A stretch of DNA of 64,000 nucleotides from Epiperipatus broadwayi (lineage: Eukaryota > Onychophora > Udeonychophora > Euonychophora > Peripatidae): assembly GCA_028023455.1 (NCBI GenBank), contig JAQFVV010006427.1, forward strand, positions 1,054,001-1,118,000. The letters are read 5' to 3'. Made by a program: the position numbers and the translations under genes. A model generated the notes under the pieces. That model was given only the letters and a program-made list of their open reading frames with translations. It had not been told where the DNA came from and searched no databases. How positions within the stretch are numbered: the first letter of the stretch is position 1; each line of letters starts with the position of its first letter. Shown piece after piece: positions 1 to 12,539 of the stretch.

Positions 1-559
1 TTTAAAAAGTAATTCTGAAATAAATATAAGATTTTAAAGGAAAAATCTAAACAAAGTTTTTTAAAGTAATAATAAAATTTTAATATTTTATATGATATTT
101 AAAAATATAGAGATTGCATGTTGGTTGAAAAAAATGATTCAATAATGTGTAACAGATATATGTATTTGTGCATGGTATGTTAATGATTGTAATTACCATA
201 CGAAGCAAAGGCTTGGATAAGTATTTGATTAATAATTATTGTATAGTCAATAATAAAACGGAAACATCAAAATTTCAGGAAGGGTTTGAATCTTTAGGAT
301 TCCATACGAATAATAATATAAAATAGAATTTTATGATTTTGTATAATTTTTACTACAAAGGTAAAAAATTTCGTAAAAATATAATTTTAAAATTAATAGA
401 GATATAAAGTATTAATGATAATTATTGATAGATACATTTTTGTAACAAGCTAAACTAAAATCAGATATAATAATAATAATAATACTGTATAAGAGTTAAA
501 AATAAAATAAGTAGAAATTTAATGTTAAGAGATAAACCAGTAAAGTAATTTTGTAACAG

Positions 560-1310
560 GAAAGTAGGGATATCCGATGTACATAATGTAAATATTGTTA
601 TTTGTATAATTATTAATAAACTATGTTGTAAATTTATTTGTAAGCTTCGTGTCTTAGTTATATTTCTCCACATAGAATGCATGATATCGTAATACACATT
701 TATAATTGCAACAGACATATAATTTTGCACAAAGTAGATAAACATAAAAGTGTTATAATAATTTTTGAAAATTTATTTGTATGATAAAATTAAAGGATTA
801 TAATTATATCGTTTATTGGTCATAAGTTGGTTGCCACAATATTAAAATAAATTATATGCTAATATTACAACACGTATTTTGATTGTCAGATTATTAAATA
901 CTACCACGAACGTAATATTTATTTATTTATTTCATTTAAGAAGAAATAGAATTACATTATATTATTATTATCATTATTCTTATTTATTATTGTTAGTTGT
1001 TACGTAGTGAATTTATGACATAAAATTCCCTTCTCATAGTTTACTACCGTAATTTAAATCAGTTTAAATGTAATTTATGAACCTGAGATTTAGATTTGAT
1101 TTTATTTCATTTTTTTACTTAAATTAATTAATTGAACTAGATTATTATTACAAAGAATAATAAGATATGATTATTATCTTAATCGTAATGAAAAGAGCTT
1201 GGAAAGTCATAAGAATACCATAAGTTGATTATTTAGTATAGTGTTCTTATGCCATTGGGATAGTATCATGTGGATATATCTCAATGTAGTCTGTCTCGCT
1301 CCCCGTGTCG
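560..1310 (+). repeat. Unclassified interspersed repeat, copy 1
   Basis: This block matches 49690-50510 in the same orientation over most of its length. Shared landmarks in the same order include 'ttctccacat', 'ttattggtcataa', 'cagattattaaa', 'tatgacataaaattcc', 'tatgaacctgagatt' and 'gtgttcttatgccattg'. No reading frame is kept. A short ATT-rich stretch lies near 955-995. The family is unknown to me; it could be an LTR or a non-autonomous element. The first 560 bases of the window show nothing recognisable. Confidence 0.6.
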
Positions 1311-1606
1311 TCGAAATTGATTTAAAATAAAATATATAAAAATTGAAACAAATTTAGACATATAAAGTTATGTTTGTTTATGTGTGTGAAGCAGCTTTGT
1401 AGTAGTTTTATTATAGATATGACATTATTAATAGTCAATATGCTCATTACATAATTAATTTTGTCTTTATTGAGATGATTTACAATATAGTTTTGGTAAA
1501 CATTTTTTTAAAAAAATGTTTAATCAAAATCAAAAATGTCAAACACTTTTCACTTAAAAGAATATATATTTATATAAATTTTAATGGTAAATACAATATT
1601 ATAGTT

Positions 1607-1665
1607 TAAATTTTTTGTAGTGCTTTCAATTACATGGTAATCCTCATCAGCTTTAACTGAATTTC
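1607..1665 (-). ncRNA. Hammerhead ribozyme, type I, PLE1 left arm
   Basis: Read on the minus strand, all hammerhead parts are present in order: a stem I strand (AAATTC), an internal loop, the core CTGATGA (1644-1650), stem II GATTAC-cat-GTAATT, GAAA (1624-1627), a minimal stem III (one G-C pair beyond the A-U pair), then UA and C, and the returning stem I strand (AAATTT, one mismatch). The closing stem I pair next to the core is G-C. Hammerheads in PLE terminal regions are established. All conserved core bases are present, so this copy may still cleave. Confidence 0.8.
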
Positions 1666-1689
1666 AAATTTTCAAGCTTAATGTTACAT

Positions 1690-3861
1690 ATATTTTCGTA
1701 AGCTGTGTATGGCTGTATTCACAATTTGCCTATTAATAACATCATTCTTATATTTATCAATTAATATTGCCTGTTTAATTGTCCTCTTTTTATGATTTCT
1801 TCCGTTAATATTTTTATTTCATTACTATTAAATGTAAACTTATAATTACAAGTTTTTTCATGGTCAAAGAATACTGAAGCTGTATTAAATTGACTATTTA
1901 CATTATTTTTATTTGGTTATATAATAATTGATGCTCCTTCAATATTTTTTCCACAGAACATCTCAATTCACCGATGTAAAATTTCTGACATCCACATGAA
2001 ATCTGATAAATTATATTACTTCTTTGCAATTTAGGAATTATACTCTTAGAATTATTAATCAATCAATTAACATTTGGAGGAACACAAAATGAAATATTAT
2101 ACTTTTCTTTAAATATATTTTTTAATTAATTTAGATGGAATGTTATTTATAAATTGCATAGATATCCATTTTTTATTATCTAAAGTAACGCTGGAAACAC
2201 TCTTATTATTATTAAATGAATTTACTGTACACAAAATTAGGTTTTTATCATAAGCAACCTTTAAAAGTTCATTAGTAAAGAGTTCAATATTTAAAATTTT
2301 ATCACTCTTATATTTACATAATTTATCATTGCGATGCAAAAATGATTTCAGACTTGTCATTTTATGTATCATTGGAACACATGATTTAAAATGAATATAT
2401 CCTCTTTCTCCAATAGGTTTAAAAATTAATTTATAATTTAAATCAGTAGCATCTCTAAATATTTGTAAATCCAACAATTTTATTTTTCCATTTTGTTCAT
2501 TCTCAATACTCCATTTTAAATTGTTTAAATTATTCAGATTATATAAAAGAACATCAATATGTCTTTAGGACACAAACAAAAACATCATCAACATATCTAG
2601 TATAAATTTTAATATCTTCAAAATTATAAGAATTAAATATAATATCTTCATATTTTGACAATGTAAAATTACAAATTTGTGCTACCATAGGTTATCCCAT
2701 TGGCCATCCTTTACCCATTTTATAAAACCTATCATTATATGTTGCAATAATATTATCACTTAGAAATTTTAGTGATTCAATAATAAAATTTATTAAATAT
2801 TTATTTATAGACATATTAATTAGTTCAATTTCAATTAAATTTATAGATTCAATATGATCAATTGATCCATATAAATCCATTACATCCAATGAAGCTAACA
2901 GATCATTATCATTTATTTTTATATTTTTAATTCTATCAACAAATTCATAAGAAGATGCAATTGTATATCTTCTAAAACCCAACATATCTTGTAACAATTT
3001 ATCACTATACTTAGCTGTTTTATACATAAATGATCCACCAAAATCAATCATCAATCTAAGAGGATTTCCTACTTTTTGAAGTTTAATATTAGTAAATATT
3101 CTTGGGCATATAGATGTAGATGGATATATATCATAGTATGTACAACCATTCATAAAATGACCTTTAGTCTTCTTTAAAATACTATTTATAAATTTCACAT
3201 GTTGTCCCTCCATATTATAACTATCAATAATATCAAATCCCAATTTACTCATTTGTGTTTCAATTTATCATTATATGCATCTTTTTTAATAAAACACATT
3301 CGTAAACCCTTGTCTTCTTTCAAACATATATTTTGCTCAGTTCTAAAAACATTTTGAAATTCAAAAATAGCATCTATTAGTTTTCATTTTATATTTGGAA
3401 ATCTCCTTAATAATGTTACTACAATCTTGTCAATTCATATTATCATCAAAGATGTTCTGCACTGACGCAATCAATTCCATATTATAATCTTTCCATACAC
3501 TTCCTACATACTTTGAACCATATTGTAATACATATTTTTGTGTAAAACTAATTTTTTTATCTGTTAAATTCACGTATTTATCATCACCATAACTATTTGG
3601 ATAAGAACAATTATACAAAAAGTCAATTTTCTTATCAAATTTCTTAATCCAATTTTGTCGATACTTTTTAAATCCAACTCGACAATGTATATAAAATGCA
3701 TTCCATTGATCCCATCCATTCATATCTATTAAATGTTCAATAGCCATTAAATATTTTTTAATGTCATAAATTTTTTTTTTAAATTGCCTTATTATATTGT
3801 CCAAAATAATTAATTTAATTTTAAACATATTATTTGAGGAAAATCTGAGACATCTCTTCAA
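1690..3861 (-). pseudogene. PLE1 RT/GIY-YIG polyprotein, broken
   Basis: The coding sequence lies in several frames. An N-terminal block (3430-3861) precedes the RT. The RT piece at 2692-3252 carries motif A (SLDVMDLYGSI) and motif B (GKGWPMG), then hits a stop. Beyond the stop the same frame continues to the catalytic YVDD box at about 2583-2601. A one-base deletion follows, near 2570. The next open piece (2109-2477) covers the RT-to-endonuclease linker. The GIY-YIG region (about 1850-2060) is recognisable only by comparison with the plus-strand copy. Stops and frameshifts mean it cannot make a working protein. Confidence 0.85.
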
Positions 3862-3876
3862 ACAAATATTACAGCA

Positions 3877-5119
3877 TATTACAATTGCATCTTCTTATGA
3901 ATTTGTTGATAGAATTAAAAATATAAAAATAAATGATAATGATCTGTTAGCTTCATTGGATGTAACAGAATTATATGGTTCAATTGATCGTCTTGAATCT
4001 ATAAATTTAATTGAAATTAATTAAACATTTAATAAATTTTATTATTGAATCACTAAAATTTATAAGTGATAATATTATTGCAACATATAATGATAGGTTT
4101 TAGAAAATGGGTAAAGGAAGGCCAATGGAATTACCTAAGGTAGCACAAATTTGTAATTTTATATTGTCAAAATATGAAGATATTATATTTAATTCTTAAT
4201 TTTGAAGATATTAAAATTTATACTAGATATGTTTATGATCTTTTTGTTTGTGGTCCTAAAGACATTATTGATGTTCTTTTATATAATCTGAATAATTTAA
4301 AGAATTTAAAATGAACAAAATGCAAAAATAAATTTTTTGGATTTACAAATATTTAGAGATGCTATTGATTTAAATTATAAAATAATTTTTAAACCTATTG
4401 GAGAAAAAGGATATATTCATTTTAAATCATGTGTTCCAATGATACATAAAATGGCAAGTCTGAAATCATTTTTGCATCGCAATAATAAATTATGTAAATA
4501 TAAGAGTGATAAAATTTTAAATATTGAACTCTTTATTAATGAACTTTTAAAGGTTGGTTATGATAAAAACCAAATTTTGCATGCAGTAAATTCATTTAAT
4601 AATAAGAAGAGTGTTTGCAGTGTTACTTTAGATAATAAAAAATGGATATCTATGCCATTTATAAATAACATGCAATCGAAATTAATTAAGAATATATTTA
4701 AAGAAAAGTATATTTCATTTTGTGTTCCTCCATTGAATGTTAATCGATTGATTAATAATTCTAAGAGTATAATTCCTAAATTGCAAAGAAGTAATATAAT
4801 TTATCAGATTTCATGTGGATGTCAGAAATTTTATATCGGTGAATCCAGATGTTCTGTGGAAAAAAGGTTGAAGGAGAATCAATTATTATATAACCAAATT
4901 AAAAATAACGTAAATAGTCAATTTAATACACCTTCAGTATTCTTTGACCATGAAAAAAACTTATAATTATAAGTTTACATTTAATAGTAATGAAATAAAA
5001 ATATTAATGGAAGAAAGAAATCATAAAAAGAGGAAAATTAAAGAGGCAATATTAATTGATAAATATAAGAATGATGTTACTAATAGGAAAATTGCGAATA
5101 CGGCCATACACAGCTTATA
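3877..5119 (+). pseudogene. PLE1 RT/GIY-YIG remnant, plus strand
   Basis: RT motif A (SLDVTELYGSI) is readable at 3950-3985, then a stop and a small deletion follow. Motif B survives as GKGRPME and the YVDD box is mutated to YVYD, so the RT is dead. An open stretch at 4337-4966 (209 codons) covers the linker and nuclease: IIY at residues 154-156, YIG at 166-168 and the arginine-rich helix RCSVEKRLKEN at 171-181. The final residue of that motif is H in PLE2. After a frameshift near 4965 the C-terminus continues to HSL-stop at 5117-5119. Confidence 0.85.
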
Positions 5120-5151
5120 GAAATATATGTAACATTAAGTTTGAAAATTTG

Positions 5152-5209
5152 AAATTCAGTTAAAGCTGACGAGGATTACCACATAATCAAAAGTGCTACA
5201 AAAGAATTT
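5152..5209 (+). ncRNA. Hammerhead ribozyme, PLE1 right arm, decayed
   Basis: Same architecture as the left-arm ribozyme: AAATTC/GAATTT stem I (6 perfect pairs), core CTGACGA (5166-5172; C at the variable position 7 is allowed), stem II GATTAC-cac-ATAATC with one A-C mismatch, and a minimal stem III followed by UA. GAAA has become AAAA (loss of G12), which should remove or strongly reduce activity. It starts 32 nt after the stop codon. Confidence 0.75.
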
Positions 5210-5219
5210 AAACTATAAT

Positions 5220-6140
5220 ATTATATTTACTGTTAAAAAAAATTTTTTTATATATATAATATTTTATAACGGGTACTGTATTTTACATTTATATATATTA
5301 AAAGGTGTGAAGGTTGCCTTGACAGCAGTTAGAAATATTGGTTGCTATATTTACTGTGAATGTTTAGGTGGTTACTGGTTGGAAACTAATTATATATATA
5401 TATTATGTGAACATACTAAATATGATATATATAAAGTGGGTATAATACTAAATATGATATATATAAAGTGGGTATAAATTTTATGTTATAGCATAAATAT
5501 ATAGTGATATATATATATATATCAACTATAACTGTCAAGTCAATTTAATGTTACAATATAGTATTAAATTTTCATTTACTGTGCCAATATTAAACAGTTA
5601 AAAACAACAGAGATATATAAAATATTTATATTAAGTGATAGGGATTGACTTAATTAATTTCTGAATTCTCCTGCTTTCATTTCAAGTTAAATTTAAAAAT
5701 CTCAATTGTAGTTGAAAAAACATTTTTTTTTCTTTAATGCATGGTGAATAAAAGCATTTATTATAAAAAAAGTTTTATTTTTAATATTTAATAAATCAAA
5801 TGAGATTAATGAATCATTTTGGAAAAGTGAGCTGCAAATGTAACTTGAATTCACATATTTAAGAAACAAGTGTTTCTGATTAGTAATGCCAAAATTAATT
5901 TTAAAAAAGATTTTTCTAAACTGTGATATCAAAAAAAAATTTTAAAGTAAAAAATTTGAGGTGAAATTGAAAAGACATTGAGAAATGTTTAAGATAGAAT
6001 TTTAAAAATGTCTATACAAATTTTTAGAAATTCACAAAGTTCAAATTTTGCAACTCTGGGTGACTTTAATCCATTAAGGATTTTTTATTTAAGTCTACCT
6101 TCAACTTTTTTTATTGAAAAACTTGAATGCAATGAGAGAG
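5220..6140. other. A+T-rich sequence, nothing recognised
   Basis: TA-rich stretches lie at 5240-5260, 5385-5405 and 5500-5522. A tandem pair containing 'tatgatatatataaagtgggtata' split as two copies occurs at about 5420-5477. No coding signal or known repeat family was seen; open frames here are short and biased. Confidence 0.4.
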
Positions 6141-6282
6141 AAATACAATAAACAATATTTCTGTAGTGTAATTTTCACTACAACACTCTCACACAAGAAT
6201 AAGATTGGTTTCTATTTTTTTTTAACACTTTGTGGAAGATTATAATCATAAACTTATGATCTAAGCTATGTGAAAAAAAATA

Positions 6283-6342
6283 ATTCCCAAGATGCACATT
6301 TTATACTGAACCAGTATTGATCAGTTGATCCATATAACAATC
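6283..6342 (-). ncRNA. Hammerhead type B, decayed copy
   Basis: On the minus strand the core reads CTGATCA (G8 lost), stem II is ATACTG-gtt-CAGTAT, and GAAA has become TAAA. The stem III and cleavage side reads ATGTGCATC then TTGG, matching the copy at 7711-7765. The fold is recognisable, but the catalytic bases are gone. Confidence 0.6.
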
Positions 6343-6370
6343 TCTTACACATATCTTAATCATTGTTCAG

Positions 6371-6925
<555 letters not shown>

Positions 6926-7188
6926 CAAATTTTTTCAGTTTATTCGATAGGTCCCAAATGTGCTGCCCTCATAAGTTAATACAAATCACTCAATAAAAGT
7001 ATATTAATAATTTTTATTAGTCATTCATTCATTAGACTAAAAATTATCCAATAATAAATAATATATCTGTAGTGCAATTTTCACAATACTACACTCACAC
7101 AAGGTAAGGACTGGTTTCCACCACTTTTAATGCCTTGTAGAAGGATGTAATCATAAAATATAGCTAAAGACATGTGAAAAAGATCTAT

Positions 7189-7250
7189 GATTCACAAGTT
7201 GCACATTTCATGCTGAACCAGCTGTCATCAGTTGGCTCACATCACAATCT
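7189..7250 (-). ncRNA. Hammerhead ribozyme, type B, near-intact
   Basis: Minus strand: stem I CCAA, core CTGATGA, stem II with GCTG-gtt-CAGC, GAAA, then stem III TG-tg-CA. Position 16.1 is A where U is expected, which breaks the conserved A-U pair. It lies in tandem with the decayed copy at 6283-6342. Confidence 0.65.
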
Positions 7251-7503
7251 CTTGCACATATTTTTACCATTATTCAGTATGTATACATATATACATAACA
7301 AATTATTATAGTTTATTTGATAAGTGACAAATATGCTGTTCTCACAAATTTAACACAAATCAGTCTAATGAATAACTAATAAAAATTATTAATATACTTT
7401 CATTAAATAATTTGTGTTAAAATTGTGAGGCCAGCACATTTGGCATTTATCAAATAAACTGTAGTAATTTGCTAACATACATATATACTGAATATTGATG
7501 GTT

Positions 7504-7685
7504 AATGAGTATTTGAACCCAGACTTTCAAGCTCCTTACAGTTATCCACTATGTCCAATATAATGATACACATGACCACATACATGTGAAAAAGATGTAA
7601 AAAAGATAAATGATCTCCAATACATGTATTTCATACTGAATCAGCACTCATCAGTTGGACCAGGTCATCATCTCTCACACACATT
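7504..7685 (-). mobile_element. Type A hammerhead repeat nested in a type B repeat
   Basis: A single minus-strand type A unit containing the inverted B-box region (about 7510-7535) and an intact hammerhead (7611-7668), truncated on its far side near 7685. It interrupts type B copy 3, whose sequence resumes around 7690. It is therefore the younger insertion. Confidence 0.65.
7611..7668 (-). ncRNA. Hammerhead ribozyme, type A, intact core
   Basis: Minus strand: outer stem I TGAT/ATCA, inner stem I CCAA/TTGG, core CTGATGA then G, stem II TGCTG-att-CAGTA (one G-U pair), GAAA, stem III AUA-ca-UGU, A at the cleavage position. Every conserved base is present, so this copy is a good candidate for activity. 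Confidence 0.8.
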
Positions 7686-7710
7686 AATCAGTTCTTTTCT
7701 TATATTTATG

Positions 7711-7765
7711 GTCTGGGCCAAATGATGAATGCTGATTCAGCATGAAATGTGCATCTTGGGAATCA
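7711..7765 (+). ncRNA. Hammerhead type B, inverted copy with C3 changed
   Basis: Plus strand: CCAA/TTGG stem I, core ATGATGA (A instead of C at position 3), stem II ATGCTG-att-CAGCAT, GAAA, stem III AUG-ug-CAU and C at the cleavage site. Pairing is perfect and only C3 is lost, which should impair catalysis because C3 pairs with G8. Confidence 0.65.
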
Positions 7766-7964
7766 TACATGTTTTTCAGATGTCTTTGGTTATATGTTTA
7801 TGATTACATCCCTCCACAAGGTGTTAAAAGCAGATAGAAACCAGTCTCTTCTACCTTGCATGAAAGTGATGTAGTGAAAATTACACTACAGAAATATTAT
7901 TCATTATTGAATAATTTCTAATCTAATGATGACTAATAAAAATTATTAAAAAACACAATGAGCA

Positions 7965-9540
7965 TTATTCAAAAATATTTTTAACATAAAAACTTTGCAT
8001 TAAGGCTGATCCTCACTAATAGCAGAATCTGCTCTACTCTTAACAGAAGTAATGCAGAAAATTAAAAAAGGCTAAATTTTAAACTACACATTTTGCGTTT
8101 TTTGATTTTAATATTATATATATATTAAACTTTATTTCATTCACAAATCTTATTTTTTAATTAACAATTTCAACTATTTTATTGTTCTATCCTTGAATAA
8201 TATATAACCATTTGAAAAATAGGAAAAATAATGCCAAGTTTTTTTAAAAAATAAAGATTTTTTATTAACAAAATTAAATTTATTTTAAATATAATTTACT
8301 TTTTAAATTTTAATTATTATATATTTTAATAATATATACTATTTCGATAAGTAGACTATGATTTTCTTTGAAATGGCCAAATACTTGAATTTTTTAAAAT
8401 TATTACTTAAAAAATAATTGAAATATATAAACTTTAAATAAACAAAAAAATTATTATACCTCCTTTAAAATTTATTTAGAATTATCATAAAATGGAAGTT
8501 TTCTTTACCAATATTTAGTAAATTTAAATAACTAGCCTAACTGCTTAAAGTCAAATTCAATTTTTTAAATTATTTATTACTAAAATGCAATAAAATTCAG
8601 TATTAAAGACAACTAAAATATTATATAATATACTTCATTGCTAAATTATAATTTTATATTGTAACAATTTTTAAATAATAATACTTTTTTTAATAAATAA
8701 AAAAAAATGATTGGAGCAAAATTGGTACAAATTGTTTGATTGGCTGATGATGTTATTAGTAAGTCTACACTAATATCTTTACTATTGATTTCTCTTTTTA
8801 TTTTACATATATTAATACTTAGTGACATTCGTCAGTTAATTTGGCAATAGATGATTAGTTATAATTTGAGATAGATTTATAACGATTGATTTTTTTTTTT
8901 ATTAGTTTGTAAAATCTTTCCAGATGAATCTTGTTTTTCACCTAATTTATTGATTGTTTCAAATTGATTTTTTACTATGTTCTTTAAAATCTTTTAAACT
9001 CAACCAGGATTATTTTCACATGAACATTAATTCTTGCGATTGATTCTATTATAAGATTTTATATATTTTTTTTTTCAAATAACTGAGTTTTATCCATTTA
9101 AAGTTTATTTTTAAATATTTCAATATTATAAACATATTTTCAAAACTCCTTTAAGCTATTAGTACACTCTATGTCGAATCAATATATATATATATAATCA
9201 TTCATCACATGGCATAATTATTTCAACTTTGTTCTTTTTTCCAGTATGTATTATCTTATATATAACTTTCATTTAACCATACATTTTTGAAACATTTAAA
9301 TAACAATATATAAAGAACGTAAATGGCTTCCAGTGCATTGCCTGCAAAAACAGCAGTTTGCAGTTTGAAATAAAAATTTGAAGCGTAAATTACCATGTGA
9401 CTAGAATTTAAGATTTATATCTGAGCTATTTGAATAATAAGTAATGAACAAATGATGAGAGTATATGAGAGAATATAATCTGAACCAATTGAAAATGGAT
9501 ATTAGGTGTTATTTATTTATTTCAAAGGTTTTTATTATAT
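7965..9540. other. A+T-rich sequence, nothing recognised
   Basis: Long A and T runs with no coding signal. The largest open frame (8646-8828, minus) has no family features and compositionally biased residues. A short TA tract lies at 9181-9197. Confidence 0.4.
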
Positions 9541-9652
9541 ATGCTTCATTGTAAATATAGGGGATTTGAACATAGACTTTCACACACCTTTCAACTATCC
9601 ACACTATCTTATACCACTGATACACATGTCCACACATTTGTAGAAAAGATAA

Positions 9653-9700
9653 ATAATCACCAATATATGCATTTCATGCTGAATTAGCACTCAGATTATC
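9653..9700 (-). ncRNA. Hammerhead type A remnant with core deleted
   Basis: Minus strand: stem II and GAAA are present, but about 12 bases covering CTGAT and inner stem I are missing between the outer stem and stem II. It cannot cleave. Confidence 0.6.
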
Positions 9701-9862
9701 TTCTCCCACACACATATATATAATGAGTGCTCAGTTTATATTAAGATAGCAAATATTCATACTTTAGTGGACAGGCTTCAATCTATTCCAACCTCCAACT
9801 CTTCAGCCATTCATACCATTGAAAATCTGATGATGGAAATCCCAAATCTAATTCTGATGTCA

Positions 9863-9924
9863 AATATTATTGCCAACTGATGAGTGCTGGATCAGCATGA
9901 TATACATATGTTGGTGATTATTTA
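9863..9924 (+). ncRNA. Hammerhead type A, GAAA mutated
   Basis: Plus strand: CCAA/TTGG stem I, core CTGATGA, stem II TGCTG-gat-CAGCA, then GATA instead of GAAA (9899-9902), stem III AUA-ca-UAU, then G. The outer stem I is poorly paired. Probably inactive. Confidence 0.65.
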
Positions 9925-9990
9925 TCTTTTCTACATGTGTGTGGTTGTGTGTATCACTAATTTTGTATCTTTGATATTAATAATTTATTA

Positions 9991-12470
9991 TATTTATATA
10001 GTGTGTAATGATTTACTTATATAGAGCAATGCAATGTAAATTTTAAAAACTGATAATCAAATATACAGAAAGGTTGCAGACATAGATAATAGTAAGTATA
10101 ATCACTAACAGATTCATAATATAAAAATATGTGCAATTTTGCATTTAATTCTTTACATCACTTCACTAATATTCAACTATGATTAATTCACATCATATAC
10201 AATACCAGTGATAAATGATTATTGTTATAAAAATAAATTCTGATTTTTCAATATTTTCTTTCTCTGTTTAGCTCTATTTTTTAAATAAACAGGGATCACA
10301 AATAATTTCAGATATTTCTAACATCAATATAAAATTTCAAATTTAATAAATTAATTTACTTCTAAAAGAAAGTACTTAATGAATTGAATTCTGCATCATA
10401 CACATTTTTCACGCATTAGACAGATGTTTAATTCTAACTGAAGTTTAATGTGTAGATAAAGATGAATCTTTTATTTGTAATATGTACAATTGCTCATTTT
10501 TACTCAAATTTTCAATTTTTTAGATAAAAAATCATCTTCATAGTTGTTAATAAAATAAAATTTGCCTAATAGTTTATAAAGAATCATATGACATAAGGTA
10601 GTAATATAAATAATACCATGTAAATTATAATAAATGCAAAAATCAAGTATTAAATTAATATGTGATGACATAGAATATTAATAGAAAAGAAAAACAAATA
10701 TGATTAGTAATTATTCAGGTTTGAGACACTTATGACAAAGCAAACAATTACAGATTAAATATTATTAATCTGAAATCTGGACTTTCAAGCATACTGATTA
10801 AGAATTTTTTTGGCTATACTTAACATATAAATATAAAGGCATGCAATATACTTATACATTAATTTCATATATTTTTTAAAAATCTTCATTAGTAATGTCA
10901 TACTTATTCTATCACTTATAAATGTATTTTATTTTCTAGTGAAGAAAAATGAACCTAATTATATAATGATAAACTGAATGTTGTGGAATATTATAAAGTT
11001 GGAAGAAAAAGTAAAATGATAATTGATTTCACAAATGAATAGGAACTTACTATAAAGATCTATATATCAGAATCACAAATAAAATAAATACTTTATAGAT
11101 AAAAGAAGAAAATAAAATTAACATGAGGGTTAATGGTATGTCAAATATAATGACAAAATTAGTTTTTAATTTTTATTAAAAATAGCATTCATTGCAGCTC
11201 AACAAGTTATCATTCCAATGAAAAATCAGAGAACTACAAAAATATAGATTGTTTTGAACATAATAATGAACATTTTAATTTTTTTATGAAAGATATTCAT
11301 AATATTGGAATTCTAAAAGGCTTTAAAAATTAAAGTGTCATGGAAAAATTTGAATATTGTGATGCAAATAATCAAGAATAATAGACTTGTAGAATGTGGT
11401 AAGAAAGACTTTACATTATAAATTATTATGAAAAAAATCTCCAATCAAAGGATAGAAGAGTTGTCATATATTGTCTAACTAAAACATATATTTCAAAATT
11501 GTAATGTGATTATTGATTTAGGAAACAGTAATATAAATCTAAGGTATAACAACTATTAGAAATGATTTTACCCATAATTAATATTTTAAATCTCAAAAAT
11601 ATTTCAATGAATCTAAACTAGAAATTATAAATGACTTAAAATATTAACAATCTTTGGATATGACTCAAACATGAACAAAATCAATAAAGAGATATACTAA
11701 GAAAAGATATGGGTACTTTAACCTACAAACCTAACACGAGTATCAGTTTTGAAAGAAACTTTTTAAATTCCAACCATCAATAAAGATATTAAATGTATAT
11801 ATATTTTGCTCTAATTTTTTTTTTTTCTGACTCTGTACAATATCTTACTTTTCTCATACAGTACTTATTAAATCTATTATTTTGAAATTTCCTTGTGAGT
11901 ATATGACATTTTTAGTTATTAAAATGATTCTAAAATTTTAAATACAATTTCACTTAATATTTATGCCTTGAATAATATTGTGAGAGGAAGTTTTGATAAA
12001 CAGATCTTCGAATTATTCCTTGCAAGTAACAAGCACGTGGTATACCCAGCACGCAAATAACACTTTATTTTTCAAAATAGTAATCTATAAACCGAAATAT
12101 AATTTGTATTACTTTAAAATGTATTGAAAATATTAATTGAAAGTGTAAAAAAAAAAGTTTTACAAACAATAATCTTTTAAACTAATACATTTTTCAAAGA
12201 AATACTGCCGTAGGAAAAAAAAAATAGCTTTTTTTAAAAAAAAAAAAAAAACACAGACCGGAAATTACGTTTTGTTTTATTTACAAAAAAAAAAAAAAAC
12301 TTTTAGAGTAAATAATTAAAAAAAACAGATCGCTTTTTACAAAGTCATAATTTAAAAATACATCGATTCATGAAATGGTGAAATAGAATGTAAAACTATT
12401 ACGTTTGACCATATATTTAAATAGTTGTGACTTATAAATTATTTCACTCCTGTATATTATACGCCATGAA
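9991..12470. other. A+T-rich intergenic or intronic sequence
   Basis: No reading frame of interest and no structured repeat seen. Homopolymer runs of A lie at 12147-12156, 12236-12250 and 12285-12298. Nothing else is supported. Confidence 0.4.
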
Positions 12471-12539
12471 AGTTTTAAGTACTATGTTCACAAACGTTAG
12501 CCATGAGGCATTTAGAGGTTGCTGTTTTTACCATGTGTA

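Larger units (their letters stand above)
1607..3866 (-). mobile_element. Penelope-like element 1, left arm (minus strand)
   Basis: A nearly full-length but broken PLE read on the minus strand. In order it has an N-terminal region, a reverse transcriptase (RT) domain, a linker, a GIY-YIG endonuclease and a 3' hammerhead ribozyme. It is joined head to head at about 3866 to a second copy on the plus strand (3867-5209), so the 5' ends meet and both ribozyme ends point outward. The two arms are clearly similar but not identical, so the dimer is old. PLEs encode an RT related to telomerase plus a GIY-YIG nuclease. Confidence 0.85.
3867..5209 (+). mobile_element. Penelope-like element 1, right arm (plus strand), 5'-truncated
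   Basis: Second copy of PLE1, inverted relative to 1607-3866 and starting inside the RT domain just before motif A. It runs through the RT, linker and GIY-YIG nuclease to a stop at 5117-5119 and a decayed hammerhead at 5152-5209. A deletion of about 20 bases removed part of the RT near 4020. The junction at about 3866 shows no spacer that I can define. Confidence 0.85.
9555..9990. mobile_element. Head-to-head pair of type A hammerhead repeats
   Basis: The left arm (minus) runs from the tRNA-like end at about 9560, through the ribozyme remnant (9653-9700), to about 9845. The right arm (plus) starts near 9850 and carries a second ribozyme (9863-9924) and the flank 'ttttctacatgtgtgtgg', the inverse of the flank at 9625-9650. 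The right arm lacks the upstream part that the left arm has, so one partner is truncated at the joint. Confidence 0.7.
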
